DNA from: Scatophagus argus
Lineage: Eukaryota; Chordata; Actinopteri; Scatophagidae
Direction: 5' to 3'
Assembly (NCBI RefSeq): GCF_020382885.2
Contig: NC_058513.1
Location: forward strand, 5,905,408-5,969,407
Length of the DNA stretch: 64,000 bases
The stretch's first letter is position 1; the number at the start of each line of letters is the position of its first letter. The translations under genes and the position numbers were made by a program. The notes below the pieces were generated by a model that did not search any database, had not been told where the DNA came from, and was given only the letters and a program-made list of their open reading frames with translations. This document shows, piece after piece, positions 24,501 to 37,200 of the stretch.

Positions 24501-26229
24501 GTTTGTTTGAAAGAAAGCGTGCAGTCAGCACTGAATTTCTTCAAAGGTGTCCCGTTACAAAGTTTCTGTTGAAGTGTTTGTCATGTTGGATCAGTAGAAT
24601 ATTGCAAAAACCATTGGCAGAAATGTGTATTAGTAAAGCTCATCTCTTTAGTGCTGCTAGTGGTCACAAACCTCAGATGCTACCTTTAAAGGACAGATTT
24701 ATGGTTGCTAATACATGGAATACGTTTTTCATTCAGTCAAATTGTAATCCAGTGAAACATCTGTACTCAAAAAAGTATTCAAATTAAGCGGAAAAACAGC
24801 TCTCAAAATGGTCAGCAAACACACGTGCAGAAGACATTTTGCCGTGAGCCTTTTTAACAGTGTGCTTGGCTTTTTAGAGAGCAGAGAGACAGAGCTCTGG
24901 GTCACAGGAGAAAAGGATCCAAAGCTAAAAGACTCCTTCTGCAGGTAAAGTGTGGAGTTTAGTGCAAAAGTTGAAGAGTGACAGTTCATTCTAATCTCCA
25001 TTGCTTCATACTTGTTTACAACTCTTTCCTTTCTCCTTGGTGGCCCCTGTCCAGTAGTTTCAATTAAGCCTAAGTTTAATTTTCATCTGTTCTCTCTTTG
25101 ATCTTTATTCAGAACACTGTCTACACCATGGATCTCCGCAGCGCTCACAAGACTCCAGAGAAGCCTCAGCCTCGCCTGCGTCTCTCCCTGACACGCTCTC
25201 TGGTCTCTGAGGACGAGGATCAGCCATACAGTGCCTGCAGGCAGGACCCACAACCACAACTGGCACATCAAAAAAGCAAAACCAGGAGGCTCAAGTGCCT
25301 AGAATCAAACCCCCCCAGTCCAACACAAGAGGACTGGGAAGACCGGGGAGAGGAAATAGAGGAGGAAGGGGAGGAGGAGGAGGAGGAGGAGGACAATGTC
25401 GATTATGAGGAGGATGGAGACGAGGAGGAGGAGTCTCTAAAGGAGACAACAGAGAAGAGTGAAGGCATTTTAAATGGTAAGTGTGTCAGTCAGCCAGTGT
25501 ACTCTAATCAGCATCATGACCCAGTTTATTTGACTCTTTGCAAATTGTCTAGTAGACATGGACATGGACAGGCTCTTTTTCAATGGGAAGATGACCAAAA
25601 ACATAAAACTTCGTCCATCCAGAGCTGATTAAAGAGCAATTCATGAACAGCTCAAAATATAGGCTCATTAAAGACTCCATGTAGTTTACTATACTCTACT
25701 ATGTCTATGCCAAGATCTAGATCCTCCCTAAGATGTCCTGAGAGTCTAAAGTCTAGAGTCTAGAGTTTAAAAGTGAGACATTACTAAATCTTGTTGAAAT
25801 AAAGATGTGGGGTGTTTCTGTCCTCCCCGTCACAGCACAAGGGCTCAGATCTGTCTGCTCCTGCAACTAAATGCATCTTATCTGCCTTTGTCAGTTTATA
25901 ACAGGGATGGTCTATCCAGGCCAGTACAGGAAGGTTAACAGTACACATGTGAAAGTCAATGCAGTGCTGCAATTTACTCCCTCCGCCTTTCTCTCTCCAT
26001 GTTCGTGTCTCACTCAGGACAGGAGAGGACAGACGAGTGGAGCTCTGCTATTGGACCAGATGAGGTCACTGCATCAGAGAAGGAAGACGACGACGACAAC
26101 GTCTGGAGACCCGTCATCGGTCCTGGGGAGGTGACCGTCACAGACGTCACTCTCAACTCCCTCACAGTGACTTTCCGAGAGTCGAGAGTGGCCAAAGGCT
26201 TCTTCAGACACTGGGGCCTGGAGGTCTGA
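21542..26229 (+). CDS. cbx7: CBX7, Polycomb chromobox protein, complete
   Basis: CBX7 reads H3K27me3 through its chromodomain and joins canonical PRC1 in the nucleus. Six coding exons were read: 21542-21610, 23385-23428, 23999-24064, 24878-24944, 25113-25476 and 26018-26229. They total 822 nt, or 273 residues, against about 251 in human. The N-terminus MELSAIGEQVFAVESI is nearly identical to human CBX7. The aromatic cage is intact (Phe11, Trp32, Trp35). The basic GHRRKGSKAKRLLLQ stretch and the MDLRS motif follow. The C-terminal cbox, which binds RING1, reads TVTDVTLNSLTVTFRE then GFFRHW. Exon 5 carries a long Glu/Asp-rich run (25330-25440) that I do not recall from human CBX7. CBX7 is preferred over CBX6 or CBX8 because of the N-terminus and overall length. 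Confidence 0.94.
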
Positions 26230-28904
26230 CATGTGATGAAGTTTTCGGAGTGTGGTGAGGAGGGCACTGCGAGAGGAAGTTGCAGGCACTGGTGTCATCA
26301 CATTATGCGGATGGTGGTTGAAGGCCAGTGTTGGTGTTTTCACTCCCTCTCTGTAACCTCTCGCTCTGCTCTCCTTCTCACCAGCTACTTGATCAGTGGT
26401 ACATTTACATGCACAGAGTCACCTTGATATAAGCCAAACTCCAGTTAATGTCATATTTAGGGTGAGCTGATCACATAGATACAGCAAGACTGAATTACCT
26501 TTAGTTAAAGGGTTGTAAGAAAGCCATAAGTGAGGTGCAGTGACTGGCAATGGGGCGCCTCAAGTGAGCAAGCTGCGGCCTGTTTGTGGCTGCTAGATAG
26601 ACACTTTGGCTGAGAGTCTGCTCCTGTTGGCAGAACCTGGGATAGCCGAGGGTCTCACTGTTGGCCCCTGGAGTTTTCCAGTGTTGAACAGTTACATTGT
26701 GAACCAGTAGGTGAGGTGAGGGCACGATTCATAGTTATTTTTGAAAGCTGGAAGTCGCACATCTACTTACGGAATCTTTGACTATCAGTTAAAATGTGCC
26801 ATTATGATCTTTTTCTTTTGTCATTGGTCTAAACTTTTTCACCTTAAAGGTACCTTGTAAAGTTTGTTTGTGAGTAAAGAACAGATAGATGAACAGTTAT
26901 GTTTACATTCAGTGTTCCTCACCAATAGCCTAACTTGGGTAATCAAGTTCTAAAAAAACACAACTAATGCATTTCCATTCTTATAAAATATTTATGAAGA
27001 CCATTTAAAACAATGTGGATGCTACATTGTATACATCCATGTTTGTTAGCTTAGCTTAGCCTTCTTCTTACTGACATTTTGCTGGTGCATTTCTTCCACT
27101 TTGCAGATCAGTTGAATAGTGTGAAACCAGCAGCAGAAATGTGCATCACATCACCCAAGAACTAACAAACACTGCAAACTGTCAAAACACTGCTCCATAG
27201 CGCTACTAGTGGTCAAAGACACCACAGGGTACCTTTTAAAGGAGGAAGTTGAATGGGCCTTGTGCATGGAAATTTGTCTTTCTTTCATTTAAGGGAATGA
27301 GTTTGAATAGTAACAGTTATTAGACCAAAGTAGCACAGTAGCACAGTTCCAGCATTTCCATTTAGTGACCTGAAATTTAGCTCTCTGTGCATGTAAACAT
27401 GGCTGCTGTTTCTGTCTCTTCCACACTAAGCTAACCGTTCGGTACTGGACTCATACGTATTGTACATACTCCACACTACAGTGAGGTGGGCATAGCTGTC
27501 AGTCCCATACTAACATGCAGTGCTGTACCTGTACCCTGTGAACACATAGACTGTTACTTCTGTACAACACGTGGCTTAGTCTTGTATGCGTTTCAAAATC
27601 CTCCGAGGGATGATTTGATCCGCCTGCATGCCTTTCTCCTCCAGTACAGTTATATCAATGCAAATACAAACAGCGTAGTTTTCTCCGTCCACCCAGCTCT
27701 TCATCTTAAAGCATACAACAGACCCTACAAAGTGATGACTGAGAATTGTACCAAAATTAGAAAACTAGATGAGACTTGGTAACAGAATGTATTATGGAGT
27801 TGCACTGTATCTACTTGACATGGTAAGTGTTTGTGTGTCTTTCAGGAGCCTCTTGGTAGAGTTCCACCGACAGGATAAATCACACTGTGTACGTGACTGA
27901 CAGCTACTTTATAAATAAGACCAAAAAATGTGATTGACTTCCTACTTTCCAGTTAGCTTTGACAAAGGCAGGAAAATCAGATGGCGCTGTTTGTATCTTC
28001 TTCTTGTATCACTGCAAACCAAAAATCAAGTTGAAAGCATGAGCAGTATGGACATTTCAAGGAGAGCAATCTTTAGACAATTGTTCAAGTCTGAAGTTTG
28101 AAAAATGTAAATTCTGATACACAGTTATCTTTAGTTTTTGGAGTTTGCTTTTATCTAGTTTAAACCTTTTGGGACTTAAAAAAAAAATTCAAATTAAGCA
28201 TTCAGCTCACAACTTACAAACATGCAACCTAAGATTACGATATATACTATAGAATAGTACCGAATTGAAAGTTAATAACTTAATGCATCAGAAATAATGG
28301 GAACTCTGAGACTAACTATTTGCTGCCTGGAAGGTAGGAAGTTGATCTAAAAACCTGCGGTATGTTCTAGAAAAACAGCAGTGGTATATGGTATATGCAA
28401 GTTGTATTTAATGGGCTAAAACACGAGAAACAAAACAATATGGCCTCCCTCAGTCAGATGATTAGAAAACAAAATAATCATTAATATAATTAGGAGAAAT
28501 ATCTGAAGCAAAAGACTAATAAATTATGCTAAGTTTCCCCACAACACTACAAACTTATTTGAAGTAACTGCGTTCAGGTAGAAACACTTTAAGACCGACA
28601 TCACTGATTTAAAAAAAAAACAAAAACAAAAGCCCAGCTCTGAACCCAGCATGCTGGTCTGACCCCACTGGTTCCCTGCCCGACGGACACAGGAGCTGAT
28701 GTGATGTGTCAAGTCTGTGGAATCTCCCACAGTGGTGTCCCATTGGTCCGCAAGTTGTTTATTCCACACTGAGGATGATGTGTCAGCGTCTCGTGATCTC
28801 GAAAACTGTCTCTGTGTGACAATGAAGCTGCAGGGAATGGAAGTGCCTGATGTTGCATAATTTTGTTGTTGTTTTGTCTGTAGGGCTAATGCCTCTCTCC
28901 ATCC

Positions 28905-28960
<56 letters not shown>

Positions 28961-30402
28961 CTTACAGACACAAGCTTATTTGGTTTCTCTATGAACGCAC
29001 GATCCTCCACTGATGTTACTAAGACTTGAAACAAGAGCAGAATTTAAAGGGGAGGAAGATGGAGGGGGCAGCAGGGAGAAACATGTATTTTTTAAGTCGT
29101 TATTTTTCTACGTTGACCTGAATGTATATTTATTCTTTAAAGATAACCTGTGTATTTGTCGCTCAGATGACTGAACAGAATAGTTTTTATAAAGTTTGTG
29201 ATAACCACTGAGCTGATGCCATATTTAAATGTAGTGACATGACAAAACAAGCACCTGGATTTGACGTTGCTGATGTGGTCGCTTGTGCTGCTTTTGTCCA
29301 CCACTGAGCGAAGAACCTTGCACTTTATTGTGATGTAAACCTGCACATTACCTGCTCCAGTCTATCAAGTGTCATCGTGTATAGAATATTTCTATGGTAA
29401 TACTAAAATAAATGTTACTCATGTTTAGTATCATTTTAAGTGAACGTGTTCGGTTGCTCATTGACATAACCGAGTATGCTTCCTTCTGGTTGTTCACAGA
29501 TGCAGTGTTGTGTTCAGATATTAAGAGTTTACGAGGAGTCCGTAAGTGTTATGTTACTCTGTGAGTGAGCTCTCTAAAGGCCAAGAAAGACAAAGAAGTT
29601 TTAGCTGAAACGGAGGTGCTGTCATAAAGCCGCTGAGACTAATTTTTCAAATAAAGGGCACACCAATGAACAGTTCTCGCTTTAAGCCTTCAAATACATC
29701 AACGGACTGTACCAAAATGATAAGAGGAGATCATCATTTGTTTGTTTTTGCTCAAGGGAGGGTAGTCTGACTGTGGGAGAGCATGGGGAGGCTGTTTAAT
29801 TTTCACTCTTACTTTATAGTTCAGCCTTCGCACAAGTATTAAATAGTAACGAATCTTTACTGTGCTCAGGATCATAAAGGTGCAGCCATACACTGAGGAC
29901 AACAAACATGTCTGTCTCAGAGCTCAATTTTCTCATCATAACAGAAAGTTTTAAATGACCGAAATGTCATTAAAATTGGCATATGTCAAAATTATGTCTT
30001 AATGTTATCTCGTGATCTATTGGAACTGGAATATTCATAATTTTCTTTTTTTTTTTTTTTTTGGAACTGTTATGCAATAGTAATAGAGTCTTAAATTCTG
30101 TACGCTTTACTTTTTATTTAGTAAAGGAGATACGAGTTACACTAACTCGGTCCTGTGTTTTCAGATGGTAGGAGAAGACTGCTGTTTTTCAAGTCAATAG
30201 GAAGTGTCATACTGGAAATGTTTTTGTTTTTTGGGGTTTTTTTTTAAAAGTGAAATGTAAAATTAAACCCCCCCTCACATGATTATTTTCATACAGTCCC
30301 TAATTTATGCTTAAACTACATCCTGATTGATAACTTGATTTTTGAGGCCGGCCTGGCTGTTGTATTGGTCTCATGGCAAACCAATTTCATAGTGAAGAAC
30401 AT
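26230..30402 (+). other. cbx7 3' UTR and intergenic spacer between convergent genes
   Basis: No coding pattern is visible. A likely polyadenylation signal (AATAAA) lies at 29407-29412, giving a 3' UTR of up to about 3.2 kb that includes a CA microsatellite. From 29413 to 30402 I see only AT-rich sequence before the SINE. Confidence 0.45.
28909..28957. repeat. (CA)n microsatellite, about 24 units
   Basis: An uninterrupted CA run lies in the probable cbx7 3' UTR and is likely length-variable. Confidence 0.97.
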
Positions 30403-30415
30403 TGGAAACCTTTCC

Positions 30416-30778
30416 ATCCATCCATCCATTTTCTATACCGCTTATCCGTCAGGGTCGCGGGGGAGCTGGAGCCTATCCCAGCTGACTACAGGCGAGAGGC
30501 GGGGTTCACCCTGGACTGGTCGCCAGTCAATCGCAGGGCCAACAAAGACAGACAACCACACACTCTCACACTCACACCTAGGGGCAATTTAGAGTAGCCA
30601 ATTAACCTAATGTGCATGTTTTTGGTATTGTGGGAGGAAGCCGGAGTACCCGGAGAAAACCCACGCAGGCACAGGGAGAACATGCAAACTCCACATAGAA
30701 GGGCCCAGACCGGGATTCGAACCTGGAACCCTATTGCTATGAGGCGACAGTGCTAACCACTGCCCCACCGTGCCGCCC
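30416..30778 (-). mobile_element. Full-length tRNA-derived SINE with target-site duplication
   Basis: Read on the minus strand, it begins GGCGGCACGGTGGGGCAGTG. An A-box-like segment (CAGTGGTTAGCAC) and a B-box (GGTTCGAATCC) follow, both RNA polymerase III promoter elements. The unit ends AAGCGGTATAGAAAATGG with a short GGAT repeat tail. A 13-bp direct repeat TGGAAACCTTTCC flanks it at 30403-30415 and 30779-30791, the target-site duplication of a LINE-driven insertion. The copy closely resembles the one at 58410-58748, so both look fairly young. Confidence 0.9.
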
Positions 30779-30791
30779 TGGAAACCTTTCC

Positions 30792-33202
30792 TCACTCCAT
30801 AAATACTATGAACTTTCACTGAATGATGTCAAGATGTGTTGAATAGTCACATATTCTCTGATAGATAAATGTGGAAAAAAAGAGGGAACAAGTATTTTTC
30901 CAATGGTACAAACATACTTTATTGTACAATTAATTTATTGGCAAAAAACAATCAGACCACCAAAATAACTTAAAAAAAGAAACTAATGAAAATTGAGCAA
31001 CAGTTATTTTTGCTTTCTCTCAGCAAGCACCAAAATTGTTAACAAGAGGAACGAAAAAGTGGTCAAAGATTCCATTTGAATACTAAACAAATATTTAAAT
31101 AGTCTTATTTCCAGTCTCTTTTTAGGAGAAGAAATGATTAAAACAAAACTATTTGTCAGTTGCCATCGGTTTGTACAGTGATTCAGTATGTTTACAACTA
31201 TATTCACGTACATGAAACATTTCTTAGAAAGGATGGTATAATATACTCCACGGCCTGCCCAGGGCAAACTGAATGACTGTCTGCAGTGTCTTTTTGCATC
31301 ACCATAACATCTTTAATACAAAACAAAACATGTTTTATCTAATAATTCCTGTAGCTTCAAGTTTTATTTCCAAAAAATAAAATTAAATAATATATCTATA
31401 TATAAAAGACAGTTTTTCCTTGTTTTCTTATAAAATAAGTCTCAAGATATATTGCCACCTGGTTCTGATGCATCCCCTCCCCATACCCAGCAAGCCCAGC
31501 CTTTTGAGAAAAATAGTGAGCATGTGACTACTGTGTCTTCAGTCCTCTCCATAAAAAGCTAAATGACCAAATTTAAACTCTCTCTCACACCTTTAATCAA
31601 CCTCTGCATTGGGTCTTCTTCATGTGGATTCACATCTATGTTTCGAGATTGTTCAGGTGTGTGACTTGTTGCAATAACCCCTCCCTCCCTAAAACCTTGT
31701 CAAAAATACACAGAAGGCGCATTGGTGCTTGTGACCTACTACACCCCATACTGTACCTTTAAGAAAAAAATCTCAATACTGTACAGTAGCTCAGGAGTAC
31801 TTTTGTATTTTTTTTTAACAGTTACAGCAAATATCCAATCAAACAAGAGGGGGAAACAAGCGGCAGAAAATAATTTCTCTGCTCATAAGGTTTTAAAGTA
31901 TGTACATTTTTTTTTCTTTCATTTTCATTACAAAAAAACCCAAAAAAACAAAAACAGTATTGAAGTCCACCATTTCTTACTTTATACAGTACTGACATTG
32001 AATTTAATCTTGTGGCTGAGAGGCAGTCATGAGGAACAAAGGGGAAGGAGAGAAAAAGACTACTGAAAGGGAAACCATTGGGGATTGAGGATACAGGAAG
32101 GATTTTCTTAAACCTCCCAGCCCAAAAAAAAGACAACTTTCTCTGTCACAGTTCATTAACAACATTGTAATATATGTACACACACAACCCTTCAACATCA
32201 GCCAGCTTGAAACAGGGGCACAGTACACCTCTGACAGCCAGACGAACGGACATCAACAGTTCATCCCTCCATTTTAAGCAGGGGGTGGAGGATGGGGTGG
32301 GGTTAAGGGTAAGGAAGGTGTACACATTCGTAGAAGAGCTGAAGATAAAGGGTGGAGAGGCGGCGGCCCATGGGTATAGGATTTGTTCTGCAGATTTGGT
32401 CATCGTTTGCAGAAAAATATGACCAAGTGTCAACCACTCCCCGAAACACTGTTGAGGTTTAATTCTAACCAATAAACCCCATCTACAAAAAAACTAGGAA
32501 ACCTGGCAAAATCAAACTGCATTTAACGCACCTTCCCTCCCAGTTATCAATTAAAATAAAACTTCTATATATGCAGATCGCTGTGGTCGCTGTAAGATGT
32601 ACATTACTGTGAAAGCTGTCCCGAAGAAGATGCCTGTAACAGAAGATATGTTGATGCTTGTTGTATGATCCATTGAGGGGGGGAAAAAAATAATAAATTC
32701 AGAAATAAAATATACTTACTCTGCAAAATAGATACAATTATGACTGGGTATTTGAGGAGGAAACAAAACAATAAAAAAGGTACATCGTTTCAACTCGCTT
32801 TAATTTTTAGCCACATTTAAAATCTTAAAAATATTCATAAAAAGGCAAAATTCTCAGTCCCCAAAAATATTGTGTCATAGACTAAGGAAGAAATGTCTTC
32901 AACCTGAAACACTGCCCTTCCACCTTTTGTACACAATTGGCAAAAATATATAGATATATATTAACAGCAATAACTTATCATTGTTTTAATTTATTCATTT
33001 ATTGACTTCTAAGTTTTATGTTGTATCTCCCATAGGAAGGAAGCTTCAGTTCTTATTTATACATCACAAAAATATTTAAATAAAAAATAAAAACTTCTAA
33101 AACCCCAAAGCTGTAGTTCCGCCTCGCTCTCCTTTCATGGCAGTTTGTCATTTGGGGCAGCTGATCAGAGCATCAAGACAGAGAGACAGTATGGAGTCAA
33201 GG
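30792..33202 (-). other. ep300 3' UTR and convergent spacer
   Basis: This AT-rich, non-coding stretch follows the ep300 stop on the minus strand. TTTATT, which is AATAAA on the minus strand, appears at about 30919 and 30932. That allows a 3' UTR of roughly 2.3 kb. Short A/T tracts are the only repeats seen. Confidence 0.5.
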
Positions 33203-34211
33203 CTACATAAGGTCTAAACTGTTGTGGTTAACGTTCGTTCCCAGCTCCTGGTTGTTGTTACTGTTGTTATTATTCCCACCCAACATGTCCGACTGTCCCC
33301 CCTGCCCACCATGCATCCCTGTCATCCCACTCAGCTGGGACATGATGGAGTTCTGGTCTGAGTTGAACTGAGCAGGATCAACAGAACTACCTGGCTGCTG
33401 CGATAATGGTTGCTGTTGAGGCTGTGGAGGTTGGGGTGGTGCCATACTGGGGTGATGTTGGTTTATGTGGCCTGGATGGGGTGAGCCAGTCTGGGTCTGT
33501 GGGGAGATGCGATGAGGTGAGGGCTGAGGCTGGGAGGAGGGCTGCATGCGTGGGGATGGGCTGGAGTGTGGAGGCTGCGACTGTGGCCTTGGTGAGGGCT
33601 GAGGTGACCTGACCTGACTGCTGAGACCAGCTGGACCAAGTCCTCCCTGTCCTTGGAGATGGGGGTGGGGGGACTGTGCCATCTGCTGTTGAGGACTCAT
33701 GGGACTGCTGTGATGCGCTGGAGAGCCCCCACCAAGATGTTGCTGCTGCAGGAGCCTCTGGTGGATGTTCTGGTGAAGCATGCCTTGAGACGTCTGTGGC
33801 AGTGGAGGCCCACCACCCCCTCCGCCAACTCCACCTTGCTGTTGTTGCCCCTGTCCTGGTCCACCTTGTCCAGGCTGGAGTGGAGGACCTCCTGGTCCTC
33901 CAGTGCCTCCGCCAGGCCCTCCATCTTGTCCTTGATGCCCACCCATTGGATTTTGCTGTTGCTGCATCTGCATCTGATGCTGGAGTCTTTGCTGGATTGC
34001 TGCAGCTACTTGTGCCATGGAGTTGGGGTAGCCTTGCTGCTGACCTAGCTGACCTGGCCCACCCTGCGGCCCTCCTTGCTGCTGTGGGCCCCCCACGCCT
34101 CCACCGCCAGGCTGGGGCTGGGAAGAGGGGGGTATCCCTGGCTGTCCCTGGCCAGGTTGCATGAAGCCTTGTTGGCCTTGCTGCTGCTGGAACTGCCCGT
34201 GGTTTCCCATT

Positions 34212-34243
<32 letters not shown>

Positions 34244-37200
34244 TTGTTGTTGTTGTTGTTGCTGTTGCTGCTGCTGCTGCTGCAGATGTCTTCTCATCAT
34301 TAACTCTCTAAACTGTGGAGGCATGTTGGTCATGTTGCCTTGTTGCCCTGTTTGCATTCCTCCCTGTTGTTGTTGTTGTTGTTGTTGCTGCTGCTGTAAT
34401 GCAGCCATTTGCTGTTGCTGTAGATTCCCAGGTAACATTGGGCGCTGTTGTTGCTGCTGCTGTAACTGCTGAAGCTGAGCCATGGTGGGCATAGTCCCTC
34501 CACTTGCTCCACCCTGAGCCATGTTCATCCCTGGCTGTCCTGTCTGGTTCACATTAACCTGCTGTTGTCCATCTACGTTGGAAAGCTGGTTAGCCCCAGG
34601 CCCTCCTACAGCAGGCAGCCCTCCAGCAGCACCTTGGAACCTCACACTTCCAGGCCCCCCTTGTGGAGTCCCTCCTCCAGGGCCACCCTGTCCACCTTGA
34701 TACCTGGCTGCTCTCTGCCTGATGAAAGCAGCCATAAGGGCTGGGTTGGAACGAAGGATGTTGAGGACCTGCTGTTGTTGGAGTGGTGAGCTTGGGGAGC
34801 GCAGTGTTCTCAGTAGCTCCTGTAGTGCTCCCTGTGGTAAGTTTCCTGATGCAGCTGCACCTGCTATTGAAGCAGGTACCCCCGCTGTCCCTCCTGCTAC
34901 TCCCATTACTGACATCAGCCCACGGTTTCCTGGTTGTGGTTGCTGCTGATTCATTGGCTGCTGCGGTTGCTGAGCAACTGCTGGTTGCTGCTGTGGTGGC
35001 ATGTGACCCATCATGCCTGGCCTTTGCTGGGGGTTCATGGCTGGTCCCCCAGGTCCCCACTGCTGATTTGCGGATTGAAGTTGTCCACCACCTCCCTGCT
35101 GGACTTGTTGTAGCTGCTGCTGAACTTGAGGTGGCAGCTGCGCCTGGGGACCACCTTGCTGCATGCCTGCTAGCATTCCCTGCTGCTGTGGGTCTAACAT
35201 ACTCCTGCCAACAACTCCCTGAGCCTGGGGGGGCATGCCCTGAGTCCCAATATGGGGCATGCCCATCTGGGCCTGGGTGTTCTGATGGTGAGGATGTGGG
35301 GGTATCATGCCTCCCTGACCCAAGCCACGTATCTGGGCTTGAGCCTGGACCTGAGCCATCTGTCTCTGGGTCTCTGCTAGGCGCTGAATTTTTAGGGCTG
35401 TCTCCACAGCAGCCAGAGGGGGCCCTTGTTGCTGGCCTTGTACAGGCATAGACCCCTGGCCCTGGTTGGGTTGTTGCTGCTGCTGGGGTGGAGTGGCTGG
35501 ACCCAGCCCAGGTTTTCCCATTGACTGGTGGAGAGGAGAGGCTCCAGGTGGTCTGGGGTTATACGGAGGCAAACCACCAGGGTGCTGCTGCTGCTGGAGC
35601 TGTTGGACATTGGTAGGCTGCTGCTGGAGCTGAGGCACCATCTGCTGCTGAGGAGAGTTCATCATCCCCCCTCCACCTCCACCACCCACTGGTTGATACT
35701 GGTGCAGATGGTGTTGAGGCGGAAGGGTACCACCTTGCTGCTGAACCTGTTGTTGCTGGACTTGGGTTCCCATTCCACCCATACCAACTGCCTGCTGCTG
35801 AGGAAGTGCAGGCATGTTCCCCTGGGTGGGTGTCTGTGGAGTAGGAGGCTGCGTTCCAACAGATGTAGGCGTCCCGGGACCGGTGGCTCCATTGTTGACA
35901 CCCGGAGAGGGCAGGCCATTGCCCCCAGTGGGTCCTCCAGGAGTGGGCTGGCCTGCTCTCTGCATGCTGGCCATTCTCCTTCTAAGCATCTGGGCTTGCT
36001 GAAGCCTGTGCTGCAGCTGCTGCTGGCGGAGCTTGTGCTTGATGTTTAGGCAGAATGGGACTGGGCACTTGTTCTCCTGACAATGCTTAGCATGGTAGCA
36101 GCATAACGCGATAAGTTGCTTGCAAATGGGGCAGCCACCATTGGTTTTTCTCTTGCAGCTTTTTGTGTGCTGAACAACACGTTTCATCTTCTGGCAGGAC
36201 GGCAGAGAGCAGTTTGCGTTTCGACATTGGCAGGCATGGACCAGAGACTGGATGCAGCGCTGGATGCTGAGTCGACGGGAGTCTCCAGGGCTCTGAGTGG
36301 TAGCGGCAGCCTGGTTGCTACTCTCATCATCCAAACCAAGGCCTAGCTTTTCCATCTTGTGCTCGTGGCCCTTAGTGTTGTAACATGTGATGCAGAGGTC
36401 GTAATCCTGTGAAGGAGGCACATATGATTTAAAAATGCTTTGAAGTGATGTGTAACTGGCTTTACAAGTTAAGTTCTACACATTACATATTTTATTTAGT
36501 CATTATCAGGTTGTTAACCCACAAATCAGACCTACCAAAACAACCCCTTCCCCCTTTCTCACCTCACAGACAGTACAGTGGAAACGAGTCTCCACGTGGT
36601 GCTTGCACTCATTACAAGTGTAGACAAATCGGTCCTGGCTTTGGTTATGCAACTCCACCAACATGCACATGGAGCTCCATTTGGACCTCCTCAGCGAGCT
36701 GAACTCCAAGTGCTTGTCCCGTGCCAGTGTCAGGAAAGCATCACGACCATCCATGAGGTCACATGCCATCAAGGGATCTGGGTCTACAATAGGGGGCAAG
36801 GCATTTGCCATGGGACCTGCGATCAGCCGGATCACAAAGAAGACCTAGAACAATAAAATAAGGGGCAAACGAATCAGGGACAGGTGAAATGTGGTAATTC
36901 AACTTTGTGCCAGCACTGATGCCAGACTGTAGAGTCAGGTCTGGAAAATCTCGTTAACAATTGAACTATCTTCCAGTCAACTCACTCCAATCCTTCAGTG
37001 GTTACTTGAAAATGATAAGATGCAGGAATTTAAGTGTAAGCAAGGTATAATTTCTTTCTTTTTTCATACCTCTTTGTGTTTTTCCATAGTGGCATAGAGT
37101 TTCTGTGAAAGGTCATTAGAGACATTGGGCATCCCTGGCTTCTTCTTATTGGCTCGGCTCAGGCTGCTCTTGTTCTTACTTGTCTTCTTGTTGTTCTTCT

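Noticed and set aside
28909-28957. Short tandem repeats considered as a CRISPR-like array
   Set aside because: They are simple dinucleotide microsatellites in a vertebrate genome with no spacer structure.
34161-34472. Open frame on the plus strand rich in cysteine, opposite the ep300 polyQ
   Set aside because: It is the antisense reading of CAG/CAA repeats (GCT/TGC codons) inside a well-supported coding exon.
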